Of a DNA stretch of 64,000 nt, positions 36,301 through 45,792 are shown one piece after another (position 1 is the first letter of the stretch; each line of letters begins with the position of its first letter). Position numbers and translations under genes: made by a program. This DNA comes from CAYNFR01 sp964396595. GTDB taxonomy: Bacteria; Bacteroidota; Bacteroidia; Chitinophagales; Saprospiraceae. Where the stretch lies: assembly GCA_964396595.1 (NCBI GenBank), contig CAYNFR010000007.1, forward strand, positions 35,150-99,149, read 5' to 3'. Under the pieces are notes generated by a model, which did not search any database, was not told the DNA's origin, and saw only the letters and a list, made by a program, of their open reading frames with translations.

Positions 36301-38686
36301 CGCCACATCCGGAATCATGAGATCCTGCATCGACATTGTCAACAGTTACTTTGACAGTACCACCGTCAATGCCGCCAGGTATGATCGTAGCGATCAATTC
36401 ATCCTTGGAGATCGCTACCGGAGCAGATTTATCCAATATATGTACAAAGAAAGTATCTCGGGCGATATTTCCACATGCGTCTATAGCAAGCAGTTCTACT
36501 GTAACTCGGCCATTTAATAAAGTGATACCGGTTAATCTTCCTGCTGAATCTACAGCACCATGAGAGACATTCCATCTGTAGCTGACAGAACTGCAATCAT
36601 CTGTGGCACTTCCTGTAAGCTGTGCTTCCGCAATACAAGTCCATGGAGAAGCATCCACATAGATATCTTCTGTCTTTTTAATCACTGGTGGTGTCTTATC
36701 TACTATCGTGATAAACTGCTCACATTCGTAGAACATACCGGAACACCAATCCAGTATAGTCCATGTCCTCTTGATTTTATTCAGCGGCCCAGAACATGAT
36801 TCAAAGTTTTCGTCGTCATACTTTACCGCCAGGTTACAGAATTGACCTTCCTTGATAGCTAATGCGACGTAAGCTGTATCATATTCCACAAATATTTCAC
36901 TCGTCGTATCTTTTACAATAACATTGTATATACCAGCTATGCCATTGACTATCAATTCTCTTGGCTCAATTCTTTCTGTGATCACTTGTCTTACCACATT
37001 TCTTGATGTAACAACTTCTCCTTTGTCGACATGTGGATATGCAGCCTGGACGCCTAGTAAAGCTTCTATCTTTGCCGGTGTAGGATAACCGTCTATCTTA
37101 TTACATGCTATCTCCAAAGGATCATCGAATATACTTGATCCTATAGGACAAGTAATCATGTCTCTTGTAATAGGTAACTCACCTATAGTATCTATTCTTA
37201 ATACATGCGTTTTCTTGATATCGTGTAGATAAGAATCTCCCAGTACCGTTCTGATCACAAAAGTCGTTTCACATTTGTCCCCCACAGTACGGATATAATC
37301 TCTCAGATTACTTAATGGCAAAAAGCATGTGCTATTGTAGTATGATCCTAGTTGAGTCAAACTGAGAAGCTCTGGATAATTCTCTCCACACATAACATAT
37401 CTCGCTGAAGTAACGATTTGCGGTTCAAGCTTAAGCTCAAGATTGATATCACCCCAGCAATGCGTGCCCGAGCATGGATCAGTAGCCCGATAGGCTATCT
37501 CTTGACCGACATGCTCTTTGCGTAGTGTATCTCCGATGATTCTGCCTGTCTTCTTATCATAGAAGCTTATTTCTAATCTTACGCCATTAGCCATGCTTAT
37601 GTCGAAAGGATCAAAGGTGGCATAACAATTAGGCCCGAGTGTCATATTAATTTTACCGGGACATGCTAGAGAAGGTGATGGAGCCGAAGGATCACAATCA
37701 CATACTTCTGTACACAGTCCACCGATAGATCGAGTGATCCCTAGAGGTGACCCTGTCAACTGAGCGACGAAATTATATGGCTGCCCAATTCTGACCCAGA
37801 AGTCTAGTTGATACACACCTGATTCAGCCAATATTTCCGGAATATTTATAGCACCCATGGGGCTGCCAATTGCATTATAGATACCTACAGAAGAAGGATC
37901 AACTTGCCACTGTACACCTGGCGCTCCACTGAGGATAACCCTTTCGTGGAAGTAATAATAAGCTCCATTTTTAGTATTGAGTGGATCGGCACAGTTACAC
38001 GGATCTGCTATGTTAATATCCATAATATTGGGAAGGCTTACTACCGCAGAACCCATCGAACTAACAGGTCCACCCGGGCAACTTCCTTCTACAGTTGCTG
38101 TATTTAGTACATAGCCATTCTCGATATCTACAGCTGACAATGGGTACTTTACCTTCATTGAACCTACTGCTCCGGGGCTAAATAGTGGAACACCACTTCC
38201 CGTAAAGAAAGGACTGCCATTAAAAGATGAAGCAAGCCCATAGTTAACACCACTGCCAGTAAAAGCTCCAGTAAAGTCATACCCGGTAAATAGTCCACCG
38301 ACTAATGGATCAATGACCACTACATCACTGACATCCTCTGTACCGTTATTTTCGACAGTAAACATGAAGACGACCGAATCGCCCAAAGTGACCGTTCCGG
38401 ATGCATCATTATCTTCATAAGTCGCCATCTTAGTCAATAAAAGTGATCCGCTTCCTGCCATAGCGCGGGTGTATGAGCCGGGAGGATTACTGAAAGACTG
38501 ATTTTGTTTCTCTGAAAGGCTATTAGATACACCCTCAATATGATCGCCTTCCCCTTTAACCAACTGGTTAACTGTGGTAAAGGTCATTAAAGAGAGTAAG
38601 ATCATGGCCAGTACGCTGATAAACGAATAATGATTCGCTCTGTCAGGTGAAAGAGATGAGTTAGGTTCAAAGTAAGAAGTACTCAT
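33380..38686 (-). CDS. Giant secreted modular protein with dockerin-like segment and T9SS sorting domain
   Basis: 1768 aa. One hydrophobic export segment lies at about residues 21-42. A DUF11-like beta domain follows (about 85-215: LTKMATYEDNDASGTVTLGD). The middle, about 300-1360, has repeated Ig/HYR-like units with Cys pairs and phrases such as VDKTPPVI, VDDTPPSIFAD and VDKQKPTP. Near 1450-1470 DVNGDGRVSAIDLIEIRQLL is a dockerin-type EF-hand pair. The last 80 residues, from LGQNTPNPF, are a T9SS type A sorting domain. It is a surface or secreted adhesin-like protein, or a matrix scaffold. No catalytic site is visible. The terminator at 33329 closes it. Confidence 0.85.
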   Translation of the reverse strand: MSTSYFEPNSSLSPDRANHYSFISVLAMILLSLMTFTTVNQLVKGEGDHIEGVSNSLSEKQNQSFSNPPGSYTRAMAGSGSLLLTKMATYEDNDASGTVTLGDSVVFMFTVENNGTEDVSDVVVIDPLVGGLFTGYDFTGAFTGSGVNYGLASSFNGSPFFTGSGVPLFSPGAVGSMKVKYPLSAVDIENGYVLNTATVEGSCPGGPVSSMGSAVVSLPNIMDINIADPCNCADPLNTKNGAYYYFHERVILSGAPGVQWQVDPSSVGIYNAIGSPMGAINIPEILAESGVYQLDFWVRIGQPYNFVAQLTGSPLGITRSIGGLCTEVCDCDPSAPSPSLACPGKINMTLGPNCYATFDPFDISMANGVRLEISFYDKKTGRIIGDTLRKEHVGQEIAYRATDPCSGTHCWGDINLELKLEPQIVTSARYVMCGENYPELLSLTQLGSYYNSTCFLPLSNLRDYIRTVGDKCETTFVIRTVLGDSYLHDIKKTHVLRIDTIGELPITRDMITCPIGSSIFDDPLEIACNKIDGYPTPAKIEALLGVQAAYPHVDKGEVVTSRNVVRQVITERIEPRELIVNGIAGIYNVIVKDTTSEIFVEYDTAYVALAIKEGQFCNLAVKYDDENFESCSGPLNKIKRTWTILDWCSGMFYECEQFITIVDKTPPVIKKTEDIYVDASPWTCIAEAQLTGSATDDCSSVSYRWNVSHGAVDSAGRLTGITLLNGRVTVELLAIDACGNIARDTFFVHILDKSAPVAISKDELIATIIPGGIDGGTVKVTVDNVDAGSHDSGCGDITRCLLLPAEWENPIINPRTGRQATDEDGNLLYRAAQCDHDGIFVALTINGKDTVRQSIPYVICKDFVKFCCKDIGTNRVLLVVNDNSPHSPAGVSWTNIIVENKLAPLVTCPAPITVRCGQKYEIPRPVVIEGPCGNEGLEYSLLEDIDGCGAGKIEVIWTYNGKVVCRSLINVVNDNAFDPTSIRWPLHHTGESLPGLVRECVVIGKDANGKDIYDIEAKAGLIDQNDNLACVGSVDDKPVWCDSHCSLAVASYQDTEVVAGEACKKIIRRWTVIDWCTYKPNSGADANEDDVELIDDQWITEDSKCETCEKYKGERKDVYFRYTSNVKRDGYYTFDQVIKIVDDTPPSIFADETFEVPILDGATSKDDNFNNCKASGIVTAYVSDLCGEAALDPSTIRWVIRTENSAGQIIAGPKTATGGTATMTTGVGGIKDIHFIRWEARDGCGNVATLRTTVLFVDKQKPTPLCISDLSTATMSTDGSATIWAEDFDRGSYDNCSAVKVYFKDAQGNATSSLTFTCADIPNGRVAVKDIRLFVADEAGNEEFCFVRLRIDDNADVCPDVEVGAALIAGELRTSEGHMIESAEVRLGESRVHITGVEGKYAFEELDMESTYQISGYRNDNPLNGVSTLDLVIIQRHILANKLLDDPYKVIAADVNGDGRVSAIDLIEIRQLLLGKLTNFRNSPSWRFVNASQTFANTNRPWPFIEHIMIDPLRENMEDQDFIGVKIGDVSGNAIANSTLKSRTRSGNDLRLATDDIMLKKGEIISLPFEASNWHNIAALQGTINTDNLEVVGIEGINMPIGEEHYAKIDDNTTTIAWYNMNGITFEGYAFEIVVRAKKDVMLSKAMSITSGVTEAAAYTDEGQEWGVSLQFNRSLLEENAAEILLGQNTPNPFKDETVIPFTLTESGRVTITVTDITGKLVYKHHSLREKGFNTLRITQDEINSTGLLYYHLDVDGQRLSQKMIRLD

Positions 38687-39139
38687 TACGTATAGTTTTC
38701 TTTATTAAATACTGATTGCAATAATTGAGCCAATCATTAGTCCGTGCACTAATGTGCTCAGACACACTCATTGTCAGGTTTTAAAATAGAATCTATACTG
38801 AATTGTGGGATGGAATATGCTTCGACACTCTTCGATTATAACTGTGGTTAAAGCCAAATGAGCGTACGAAGCACAAATATGGCATAAATAATTTATAATG
38901 TGTATATTATATGTTAAATATTTTTATAATATGTGATAATTCAAGGGTTTTCTATTGATTCTACCCCATGCTCTAGCTAGGCTCATCTAATAACATATGG
39001 TTATAAATACTAAGACGAAAAATAGCCCTATGGTAAAGTAAGGCTGTTAATGATTCATTTAAAATAGTATTTGATTAGTCATTTATTCAATTGAATCATT
39101 AACTTTAAATTGTTTTTAGTCATCGTGAAATAAATTTTT
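38687..39139. other. Divergent intergenic region, 453 bases
   Basis: It separates the giant protein gene from gltB and must drive both. It is very AT-rich between 38880 and 39130. TAGTATTTG near 39067 approaches the -7 consensus but has one base too many between TA and TTTG. I find no gene or riboswitch. Confidence 0.4.
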
Positions 39140-42100
39140 ATGGATTATCTTAATACGGCGGGGTTGTATGTCCCCCAGCTGGAGTCTGATGCTTGTGGAA
39201 TCGGGATGCTAGCGCATCTCGAAAATATACAGAGCCATGGTATCATAAGTGACGCCCTGACCATGCTCGAGAACATGGAACATCGCGGTGCATGTGGGTG
39301 TGATCCTGATAGCGGGGATGGTGCCGGAATATTGATACAGCTACCGGATAGTTACTTTAGAAAGTTAGACCTTAAGTTTTCTTTGCCCCCCAAGGGTAAA
39401 TATGCCGTCGGCTGTGTCTTCTTGCCGAAAGACAAGCATCACGCTGAAGTAGCGTTATGTATGCAGGAATCTGCGGAAAAGCTATCACTAAAAATATTGG
39501 GAACTAGAAAGGTTCCCGTTAATAATAATGTTTTAGGAGTTAGTTCATCGGAATCCGAGCCGGATATTATACATCTGTTTATGGCTCCCATTGAGGATAT
39601 TACGAGAGAAGCATTGGAGCGTAAGCTCTTGGTTTTTAGAAAACATATCACACATGAAGTCATAAAAAAACTACCGGAATTAAAGGATGATTTTTACATC
39701 GCTTCATTATCTTCTCAAACGCTAGTATATAAAGGTCAGCTAAACTCGCGTCAAGTACGTAAATATTATATTGATCTTCAGCAGCCGGATTTGAAATCTG
39801 CGATTGCATTAGTCCACTCCCGCTTCTCTACGAATACTGTTCCACTGTGGAGGTTGGCGCAACCTTTCAGAATGATCGCTCACAACGGCGAAATCAATAC
39901 TATAGAGGGTAACAAAAACTGGTGGATTACCAAGGAGAAAGTGATGAAATCCGATGTATTCACCGATGAAGAACTAGCACTGTTAATGCCGATCTTTAAC
40001 GAAACCAGTAGCGATTCTGCCATATTTGATAATGTAGCAGAATTTCTGGTATTGGCAGGAAGATCGCTTCCGCATGTAATGATGATGATGATTCCTGAGG
40101 CCTGGCAAAATGCAGATCATATGGAGGATTACAAAAAAGAATTCTACGAATACCATGATGGTCTTATGGAGCCATGGGACGGCCCTGCTAGTATGTGTTT
40201 CACCAATGGAGTAGTCGTAGGAGGCACACTTGATCGCAATGGTCTGAGACCCTCGAGATATTACATTACAACAGATAATCGATTAATTCTGGCTTCTGAG
40301 ACAGGCGTACTACATATAAATCCTGAATTAATAGCACATAAAGGACGTCTAGAACCCGGCAAAATTCTTATCGCCGACCTCGAAGAGCAAAGCATAGTAG
40401 GCGATGAAGATCTCAAAAAAATTATTTGCAATAGGTTGCCCTACAAATCTTGGCTCGGTGAAAGTAAGATTGACATCAGCGAACTATCTGCACGACTGCC
40501 TGATGCACCTGCCCCAAATCTCTCCCTCCTCCAGCGACAAACAGCCAATGGTTTTACACGGGAAGACGAAGAACTCATCATCGAAGCCATGGTGGAAACC
40601 CACAAGGAAGCTGTCGGGTCTATGGGATCAGATACCCCATTGGCTGTATTGTCAAGACATGCGCAACACATATCAACCTACTTCAGACAGCAATTTGCAC
40701 AGGTTACGAATCCACCTATAGATTCTCTTCGTGAGAGTGAATACATGACCCTAAAAACCATACTTGGGGGCACATCTAATATTCTAGACAGAAAGAATAA
40801 CACCCTTCATTTTATCAGACTAAACAGTCCAATATTGTCCGAAAGAGACTACTTCAAACTCTTAGGAATCCAACATGACTATTTTCAAGCCGGTGTACTA
40901 ACTAGCTACTTTACAAAACATACCGACACAAAAGGTCTTGAAGAGGCTATAGATATGCTCTGCAGACAAGCGCTAGACAGAGTCCGTGAAGGGTCAAACT
41001 TACTGTTCATAGATAACTCCGTTATTGATAAAAGCAGTCTTCCTGTACCATCCTTGATGGCCTGTGGCGCGATACATCATTTTCTGGTAGAAAAAGGGGT
41101 AAGACACCGCGTGTCTCTCATCATCAATGGTGCTGATATATGGGAGACCCATCATATCGCTTGCTTATTAAGCTATGGTGCTGATGCAGTATATCCGTCA
41201 CTTGCTTACGAGACCATCAGAAATCTCAGCGAAGCCGGAAGATTCAAAGACATCGATAATAGTGTCAAAGCCATTACATCCTATATACGCGCTGCCGACC
41301 AAGGATTGCTCAAAATCATGTCAAAACTAGGCATCTCAACCGTCGCCTCTTACAAAGGTGCACAGACTTTCGAAGCATTGGGCATAGCAGCAGAAGTGAT
41401 AAGTAAGTGCTTTAAAGGAACCGTATCGCGTATCGGTGGTATGACTTTCGAAATGCTAGCCAAAGAAGCATTGGTGAAACATACTATCGCAGTTGATGAT
41501 AAACATCTAGCTTCATTAATCGATCTAGGCGTCTATCAATGGAAGCAAAGAGGTGAATATCATTTATTTAATCCTCAATCCATCCACTTGCTTCAATACG
41601 CCACAAAAAAGAATGACTACGATATTTTTAAAAAATTTACCCAAGCTATTAATGACCAAGAAAAGAGTGCTTGTACCCTAAGAAGTCTATTAGACTTTAA
41701 GAAAGGGAAAGCGATACCTCTTGCAGAAGTAGAAAGTGTTGAGCGCATCATGAAGCGATTTGCCACAGGGGCTATGTCATTTGGGTCGATATCTCATGAA
41801 GCGCATACCACACTCGCCAAAGCCATGAACCGCATAGGGGCAAAAAGCAACAGTGGAGAAGGTGGAGAAGATGAATCACGTTACACCCCTTTGGCTGACG
41901 GAGATTCGGAGCGTTCAGCTATTAAGCAAGTAGCGTCCGGTAGATTTGGTGTGACGATCCATTATTTATCCAATGCAGAAGAATTACAGATCAAGATGGC
42001 ACAAGGAGCTAAACCAGGCGAAGGTGGTCAGCTGCCCGGTCATAAAGTAGACGAATGGATAGCAAGAGTAAGACATTCTACTCCGGGGGTAGGGCTCATA

Positions 42101-43648
42101 TCACCTCCTCCACATCACGACATTTATAGTATAGAGGATCTGGCGCAACTTATATTTGATCTTAAGAATGCTAATCGCGAGGCAAGAATAAGTGTTAAGC
42201 TTGTCTCCAAGGCAGGTGTAGGCATCATCGCTTCCGGTGTTGCCAAAGGCAAAGCTGATCATATTCTGATTTCCGGACATGACGGTGGCACAGGTGCATC
42301 GCCCTTAAGTTCGATAAGATATGCGGGATTGCCGTGGGAGTTAGGTCTGGCAGAAACGCACCAGACACTTATTAAAAATAGAATTCGCAATCGTGTAACG
42401 ATACAAGCGGATGGCCAAATGCGGACGGGCAGAGATATGGCTATCGCCTGTATGCTCGGGGCAGAAGAATGGGGTGTCGCTACGGCGGCATTAGTAGTGG
42501 AAGGCTGTATATTAATGCGCAAATGTCATTTAAACACATGTCCCGTAGGTATTGCTACTCAAGATCCCGATTTAAGAAAAAAATTCGACGGCAAGGTCGA
42601 AGATGTCGTTAACTTCTTCCATTTCCTAGCTAGGGATCTCAGAGAAATCATGGCAGAGCTCGGATTCAGAACGGTAGATGAAATGGTAGGAAGATGTGAC
42701 ATGCTTATCACTAATAACCAGGAAGCACATTGGAAAGCGGCAAGTTTGAATCTGGCACCACTCTTGTATCGCGATCCCCTTGCTGATATTCAGGATAATT
42801 ATTGTACCACCACACAAGATCACGAGCTGGATGATGTGCTTGACAGAGAACTAATCGAATATGCCAATCTCGCCTTGGAGGATAAAATCACCATTAACAG
42901 CGAATTTCCGGTAGTGAGTACAAATCGTGCCGTGGGCACAATGCTGTCAAATGAAATAGCCAAAAAGTATGGTAGCGCCGGATTGCCCGAAGATTCCATA
43001 AATTTCAGATTCAGAGGTTCGGCCGGACAGAGTTTTGGTGCTTTTGGTGCAGCAGGCCTCACCTTTACATTAGAAGGCGATGCCAATGATTATTTTGGGA
43101 AAGGGCTAAGTGGCGCGAAACTGATCATCATACCTGATCGAGATAGCAAAATTATCCCACAAGACAATATTATCATCGGCAACGTGGCTTTGTACGGTGC
43201 GACATCCGGCCAAGCATACATCAAGGGTAAAGCAGGAGAGCGTTTTGCTGTGCGCAATAGTGGGGCCTCAACGGTAGTAGAAGGACTAGGGGCGCATGGC
43301 TGCGAATACATGACCGGCGGCAGAGTCGTGATATTGGGCGGAATAGGAAGAAATTTTGCTGCTGGCATGAGTGGCGGAATCGCATATATATACGACCCCG
43401 AAGAAAAATATTCAATTAATATAAACACAGAAATGGTGCTGATAGAAGAACTCGACGATGCAGCCAAAGCTGAACTGCGAAAGCTAGTCAGAGATCATTT
43501 TACGTATACAGCAAGCCTTGTCGCACTAGATATACTACAGAACTGGTGGATAGCAAAGGACAAGTTTATAAAAGTAATTCCTAGAGAATATAAGAAAGTA
43601 TTACAGCGATTATCACAAAGTGATTTGTCTCAAGTCATTAATCAATAA
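39140..43648 (+). CDS. gltB: Glutamate synthase, large subunit
   Basis: 1502 aa, full length. Cys19 in DACGIGMLAHLEN is expected to become the N-terminal catalytic Cys of the glutaminase domain after processing. The domains run in order: class II amidotransferase (19-about 430), central linker, FMN-binding synthase barrel (GEGGEDESRYTPL, AKPGEGGQLPGHKV, ISGHDGGTGASPL), the 3Fe-4S Cys segment MRKCHLNTCPVGIATQ, and the C-terminal beta-helix (GANSGDGGE-like glycine repeats GAFGAAGLTF). It transfers glutamine's amide to 2-oxoglutarate to give two glutamates. The gltD gene is 5 bases downstream. Confidence 0.96.
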   Translation: MDYLNTAGLYVPQLESDACGIGMLAHLENIQSHGIISDALTMLENMEHRGACGCDPDSGDGAGILIQLPDSYFRKLDLKFSLPPKGKYAVGCVFLPKDKHHAEVALCMQESAEKLSLKILGTRKVPVNNNVLGVSSSESEPDIIHLFMAPIEDITREALERKLLVFRKHITHEVIKKLPELKDDFYIASLSSQTLVYKGQLNSRQVRKYYIDLQQPDLKSAIALVHSRFSTNTVPLWRLAQPFRMIAHNGEINTIEGNKNWWITKEKVMKSDVFTDEELALLMPIFNETSSDSAIFDNVAEFLVLAGRSLPHVMMMMIPEAWQNADHMEDYKKEFYEYHDGLMEPWDGPASMCFTNGVVVGGTLDRNGLRPSRYYITTDNRLILASETGVLHINPELIAHKGRLEPGKILIADLEEQSIVGDEDLKKIICNRLPYKSWLGESKIDISELSARLPDAPAPNLSLLQRQTANGFTREDEELIIEAMVETHKEAVGSMGSDTPLAVLSRHAQHISTYFRQQFAQVTNPPIDSLRESEYMTLKTILGGTSNILDRKNNTLHFIRLNSPILSERDYFKLLGIQHDYFQAGVLTSYFTKHTDTKGLEEAIDMLCRQALDRVREGSNLLFIDNSVIDKSSLPVPSLMACGAIHHFLVEKGVRHRVSLIINGADIWETHHIACLLSYGADAVYPSLAYETIRNLSEAGRFKDIDNSVKAITSYIRAADQGLLKIMSKLGISTVASYKGAQTFEALGIAAEVISKCFKGTVSRIGGMTFEMLAKEALVKHTIAVDDKHLASLIDLGVYQWKQRGEYHLFNPQSIHLLQYATKKNDYDIFKKFTQAINDQEKSACTLRSLLDFKKGKAIPLAEVESVERIMKRFATGAMSFGSISHEAHTTLAKAMNRIGAKSNSGEGGEDESRYTPLADGDSERSAIKQVASGRFGVTIHYLSNAEELQIKMAQGAKPGEGGQLPGHKVDEWIARVRHSTPGVGLISPPPHHDIYSIEDLAQLIFDLKNANREARISVKLVSKAGVGIIASGVAKGKADHILISGHDGGTGASPLSSIRYAGLPWELGLAETHQTLIKNRIRNRVTIQADGQMRTGRDMAIACMLGAEEWGVATAALVVEGCILMRKCHLNTCPVGIATQDPDLRKKFDGKVEDVVNFFHFLARDLREIMAELGFRTVDEMVGRCDMLITNNQEAHWKAASLNLAPLLYRDPLADIQDNYCTTTQDHELDDVLDRELIEYANLALEDKITINSEFPVVSTNRAVGTMLSNEIAKKYGSAGLPEDSINFRFRGSAGQSFGAFGAAGLTFTLEGDANDYFGKGLSGAKLIIIPDRDSKIIPQDNIIIGNVALYGATSGQAYIKGKAGERFAVRNSGASTVVEGLGAHGCEYMTGGRVVILGGIGRNFAAGMSGGIAYIYDPEEKYSININTEMVLIEELDDAAKAELRKLVRDHFTYTASLVALDILQNWWIAKDKFIKVIPREYKKVLQRLSQSDLSQVINQ

Positions 43649-43653
43649 ATACC

Positions 43654-45123
43654 ATGGGAGATATTACAGGCTTTAAAAAATATCAACGCGAACTTCCACC
43701 AAAACGAGACCCCCACTCTCGCGTAGAAGATTACAAAGAGATCTACGAAGAGTTTGGTGACGAAAAAACGAATAATCAAGCAGCCCGATGTATGGATTGT
43801 GGGATTCCGTTTTGTCATAATGGTTGTCCACTAGGCAATCTTATCCCCGACTTTAATGATGCTGTTCATCGCGAATCATGGAAAGAGGCTTATAAAATTC
43901 TGGATAGCACGAACAACTTTCCAGAATTTACCGGACGTATCTGTCCGGCACCATGTGAAACATCCTGTGTACTCGGTATCAATAATGATCCGGTGGCAAT
44001 CGAGCATATTGAAAAATCAATCATCGAAAAAGCTTTCGAAAACGGCTGGGTCGAAGCCGAAAAACCTATTACACAAACGGGTAAAAAAGTGGCTGTTGTA
44101 GGGTCGGGTCCGGCCGGAATGGCTGCCGCTGTCCAATTAAATAAAGCGGGACATAAAGTCACGCTATTCGAGCGCAGCGACAAAATAGGAGGACTGCTTC
44201 AATACGGTATCCCGGACTTCAAGCTTGAAAAATGGGTAGTCGAACGACGAGTAAAACTCATGGAGAAGGCGGGGATAATTCTTAAGACGAATACTGATGT
44301 CGGGAGAGATATAAAAGGTGATGAACTTCTGGCACAATTTGACGCGATAGTTCTTGCCGCAGGTAGCACTATACCGCGAGATTTACCGATTCCGGGCAGA
44401 GAAGCGAAAGGAATTCATTTTGCCATGGAGTTTCTCGAACAAAAAAACAGACAAGTCGCCGGCCAGAGAGAATTTGACCATGAAATTATCTCCGCTACAG
44501 ACAAAAATATCATCGTTATAGGTGGGGGTGACACAGGTGCAGACTGTGTAGGCACATCGAATAGAGAAAAGGCAAAAACGGTTACGCAAATAGAGTTGCT
44601 TGCTAAACCTCCTGCAGAAAGAGACCCTTCGACCCCTTGGCCGCTTTGGCCTATGCAACTTCGTACCTCCACTTCGCACGAAGAAGGCTGTGACAGACAA
44701 TGGGCCATCTTGACAAAAGAATTTATTAAAGATCAACAAAATCGAGTGGTGGGATTGTCTATATGTGACATAGAATGGGTATACGATCCACAGTCCGGTC
44801 GATCTAATTTTAAAGAAATAGCAGGCAGCACGCGTACATTGGCTTGTGATCTAGCCTTGTTGGCTGTTGGATTTGTGCATCCACAACATGAAGGGGTGTT
44901 ATCCCAATTAGGTGTGGAACTTGATGGACGAGGCAACGTGGCAACCTATAAGTATAAAACGAATCTGCCCAATGTCTTTAGTGCAGGCGATATGCGACGC
45001 GGCCAATCGCTCGTCGTTTGGGCTATATCCGAAGGCCGTGAAGCAGCTATCGAAGTCGATGAATATTTAATGCGCCAGCCTTCAATATTAAATTCTAAGG
45101 CAGTATCGAAACTTTTAGTATAA
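43654..45123 (+). CDS. gltD: Glutamate synthase, small (NADPH) subunit
   Basis: 489 aa. The N-terminal 4Fe-4S region shows ARCMDCGIPFCHNGCPLGN and CPAPCETSCVLG. VAVVGSGPAGMAAAVQLN is the FAD-binding GxGxxG, and IIVIGGGDTGADCVG the NADPH-binding one. It passes electrons from NADPH through FAD and Fe-S centres to GltB for glutamate synthesis. Spacing of five bases from gltB shows one operon. The frr gene follows 32 bases on, so it may be read from the same transcript. Confidence 0.96.
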   Translation: MGDITGFKKYQRELPPKRDPHSRVEDYKEIYEEFGDEKTNNQAARCMDCGIPFCHNGCPLGNLIPDFNDAVHRESWKEAYKILDSTNNFPEFTGRICPAPCETSCVLGINNDPVAIEHIEKSIIEKAFENGWVEAEKPITQTGKKVAVVGSGPAGMAAAVQLNKAGHKVTLFERSDKIGGLLQYGIPDFKLEKWVVERRVKLMEKAGIILKTNTDVGRDIKGDELLAQFDAIVLAAGSTIPRDLPIPGREAKGIHFAMEFLEQKNRQVAGQREFDHEIISATDKNIIVIGGGDTGADCVGTSNREKAKTVTQIELLAKPPAERDPSTPWPLWPMQLRTSTSHEEGCDRQWAILTKEFIKDQQNRVVGLSICDIEWVYDPQSGRSNFKEIAGSTRTLACDLALLAVGFVHPQHEGVLSQLGVELDGRGNVATYKYKTNLPNVFSAGDMRRGQSLVVWAISEGREAAIEVDEYLMRQPSILNSKAVSKLLV

Positions 45124-45155
45124 TTCTATACGTTTGAGCCTGAAAAGCCTATAAC

Positions 45156-45719
45156 ATGGAAGATACTATAGATGATATGATAATAAAAGGTAAAGAGGCG
45201 ATGTCTAAATCTCTTGATCACCTCAGCTATGAGTTTACTAAAATTCGAGCCGGGAAAGCTACACCCGACATCCTTAATGGCATAATAGTAGACTATTACG
45301 GCTCGCCAACGTCCATAAATCAGGTAGCCAACATTACTGCCTCCGACAGTAGAACTTTGTCTGTTCAACCATGGGAAAAGAAAATGCTTGGCGTGATTGA
45401 AAAAGCCATTTTTGAAGCAAATCTTGGAATAACACCGATGAACGATGGTGAAACTATCCGTCTATCAATCCCCCCTCTGACCGAAGAACGACGTAAAGAC
45501 TTAGCGAAACAAGCTAAAGCTTGTGTAGAAGAAGCGAAAATAGCTATCAGAACCAATCGCCAAAAACTCATGGACTTCATTAAGAAAGAAGTCAAAAATG
45601 GCTTTGCCGAAGATATGGGCAAACGTAAAGAGGGAGAGGTGGAAGATCTAGTTAAACATTTTTCGTCAAAAGCGGAATCTTTATTCACTGCTAAGGAAGC
45701 AGAAATCATGAAGGTCTAA
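45156..45719 (+). CDS. frr: Ribosome recycling factor
   Basis: 187 aa, standard length. The tRNA-mimic fold is recognised by FTKIRAGKATPDILNGI, YYGSPTSINQVANI, and SIPPLTEERRKDLAKQAK, which are nearly invariant in Frr. Together with EF-G it splits post-termination ribosomes. In most bacteria frr follows pyrH; here it follows gltBD, and no pyrH or tsf lies in the window. A local rearrangement is likely. The gene ends in a 73-base convergent gap before the methyltransferase gene. Confidence 0.95.
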   Translation: MEDTIDDMIIKGKEAMSKSLDHLSYEFTKIRAGKATPDILNGIIVDYYGSPTSINQVANITASDSRTLSVQPWEKKMLGVIEKAIFEANLGITPMNDGETIRLSIPPLTEERRKDLAKQAKACVEEAKIAIRTNRQKLMDFIKKEVKNGFAEDMGKRKEGEVEDLVKHFSSKAESLFTAKEAEIMKV

Positions 45720-45792
45720 GCCATCCGAGTCTATTCTTAGCTAATACTTCTTACAAAAAAAGTCAGGCATTGGGGCATTCAGCATGGTAATG

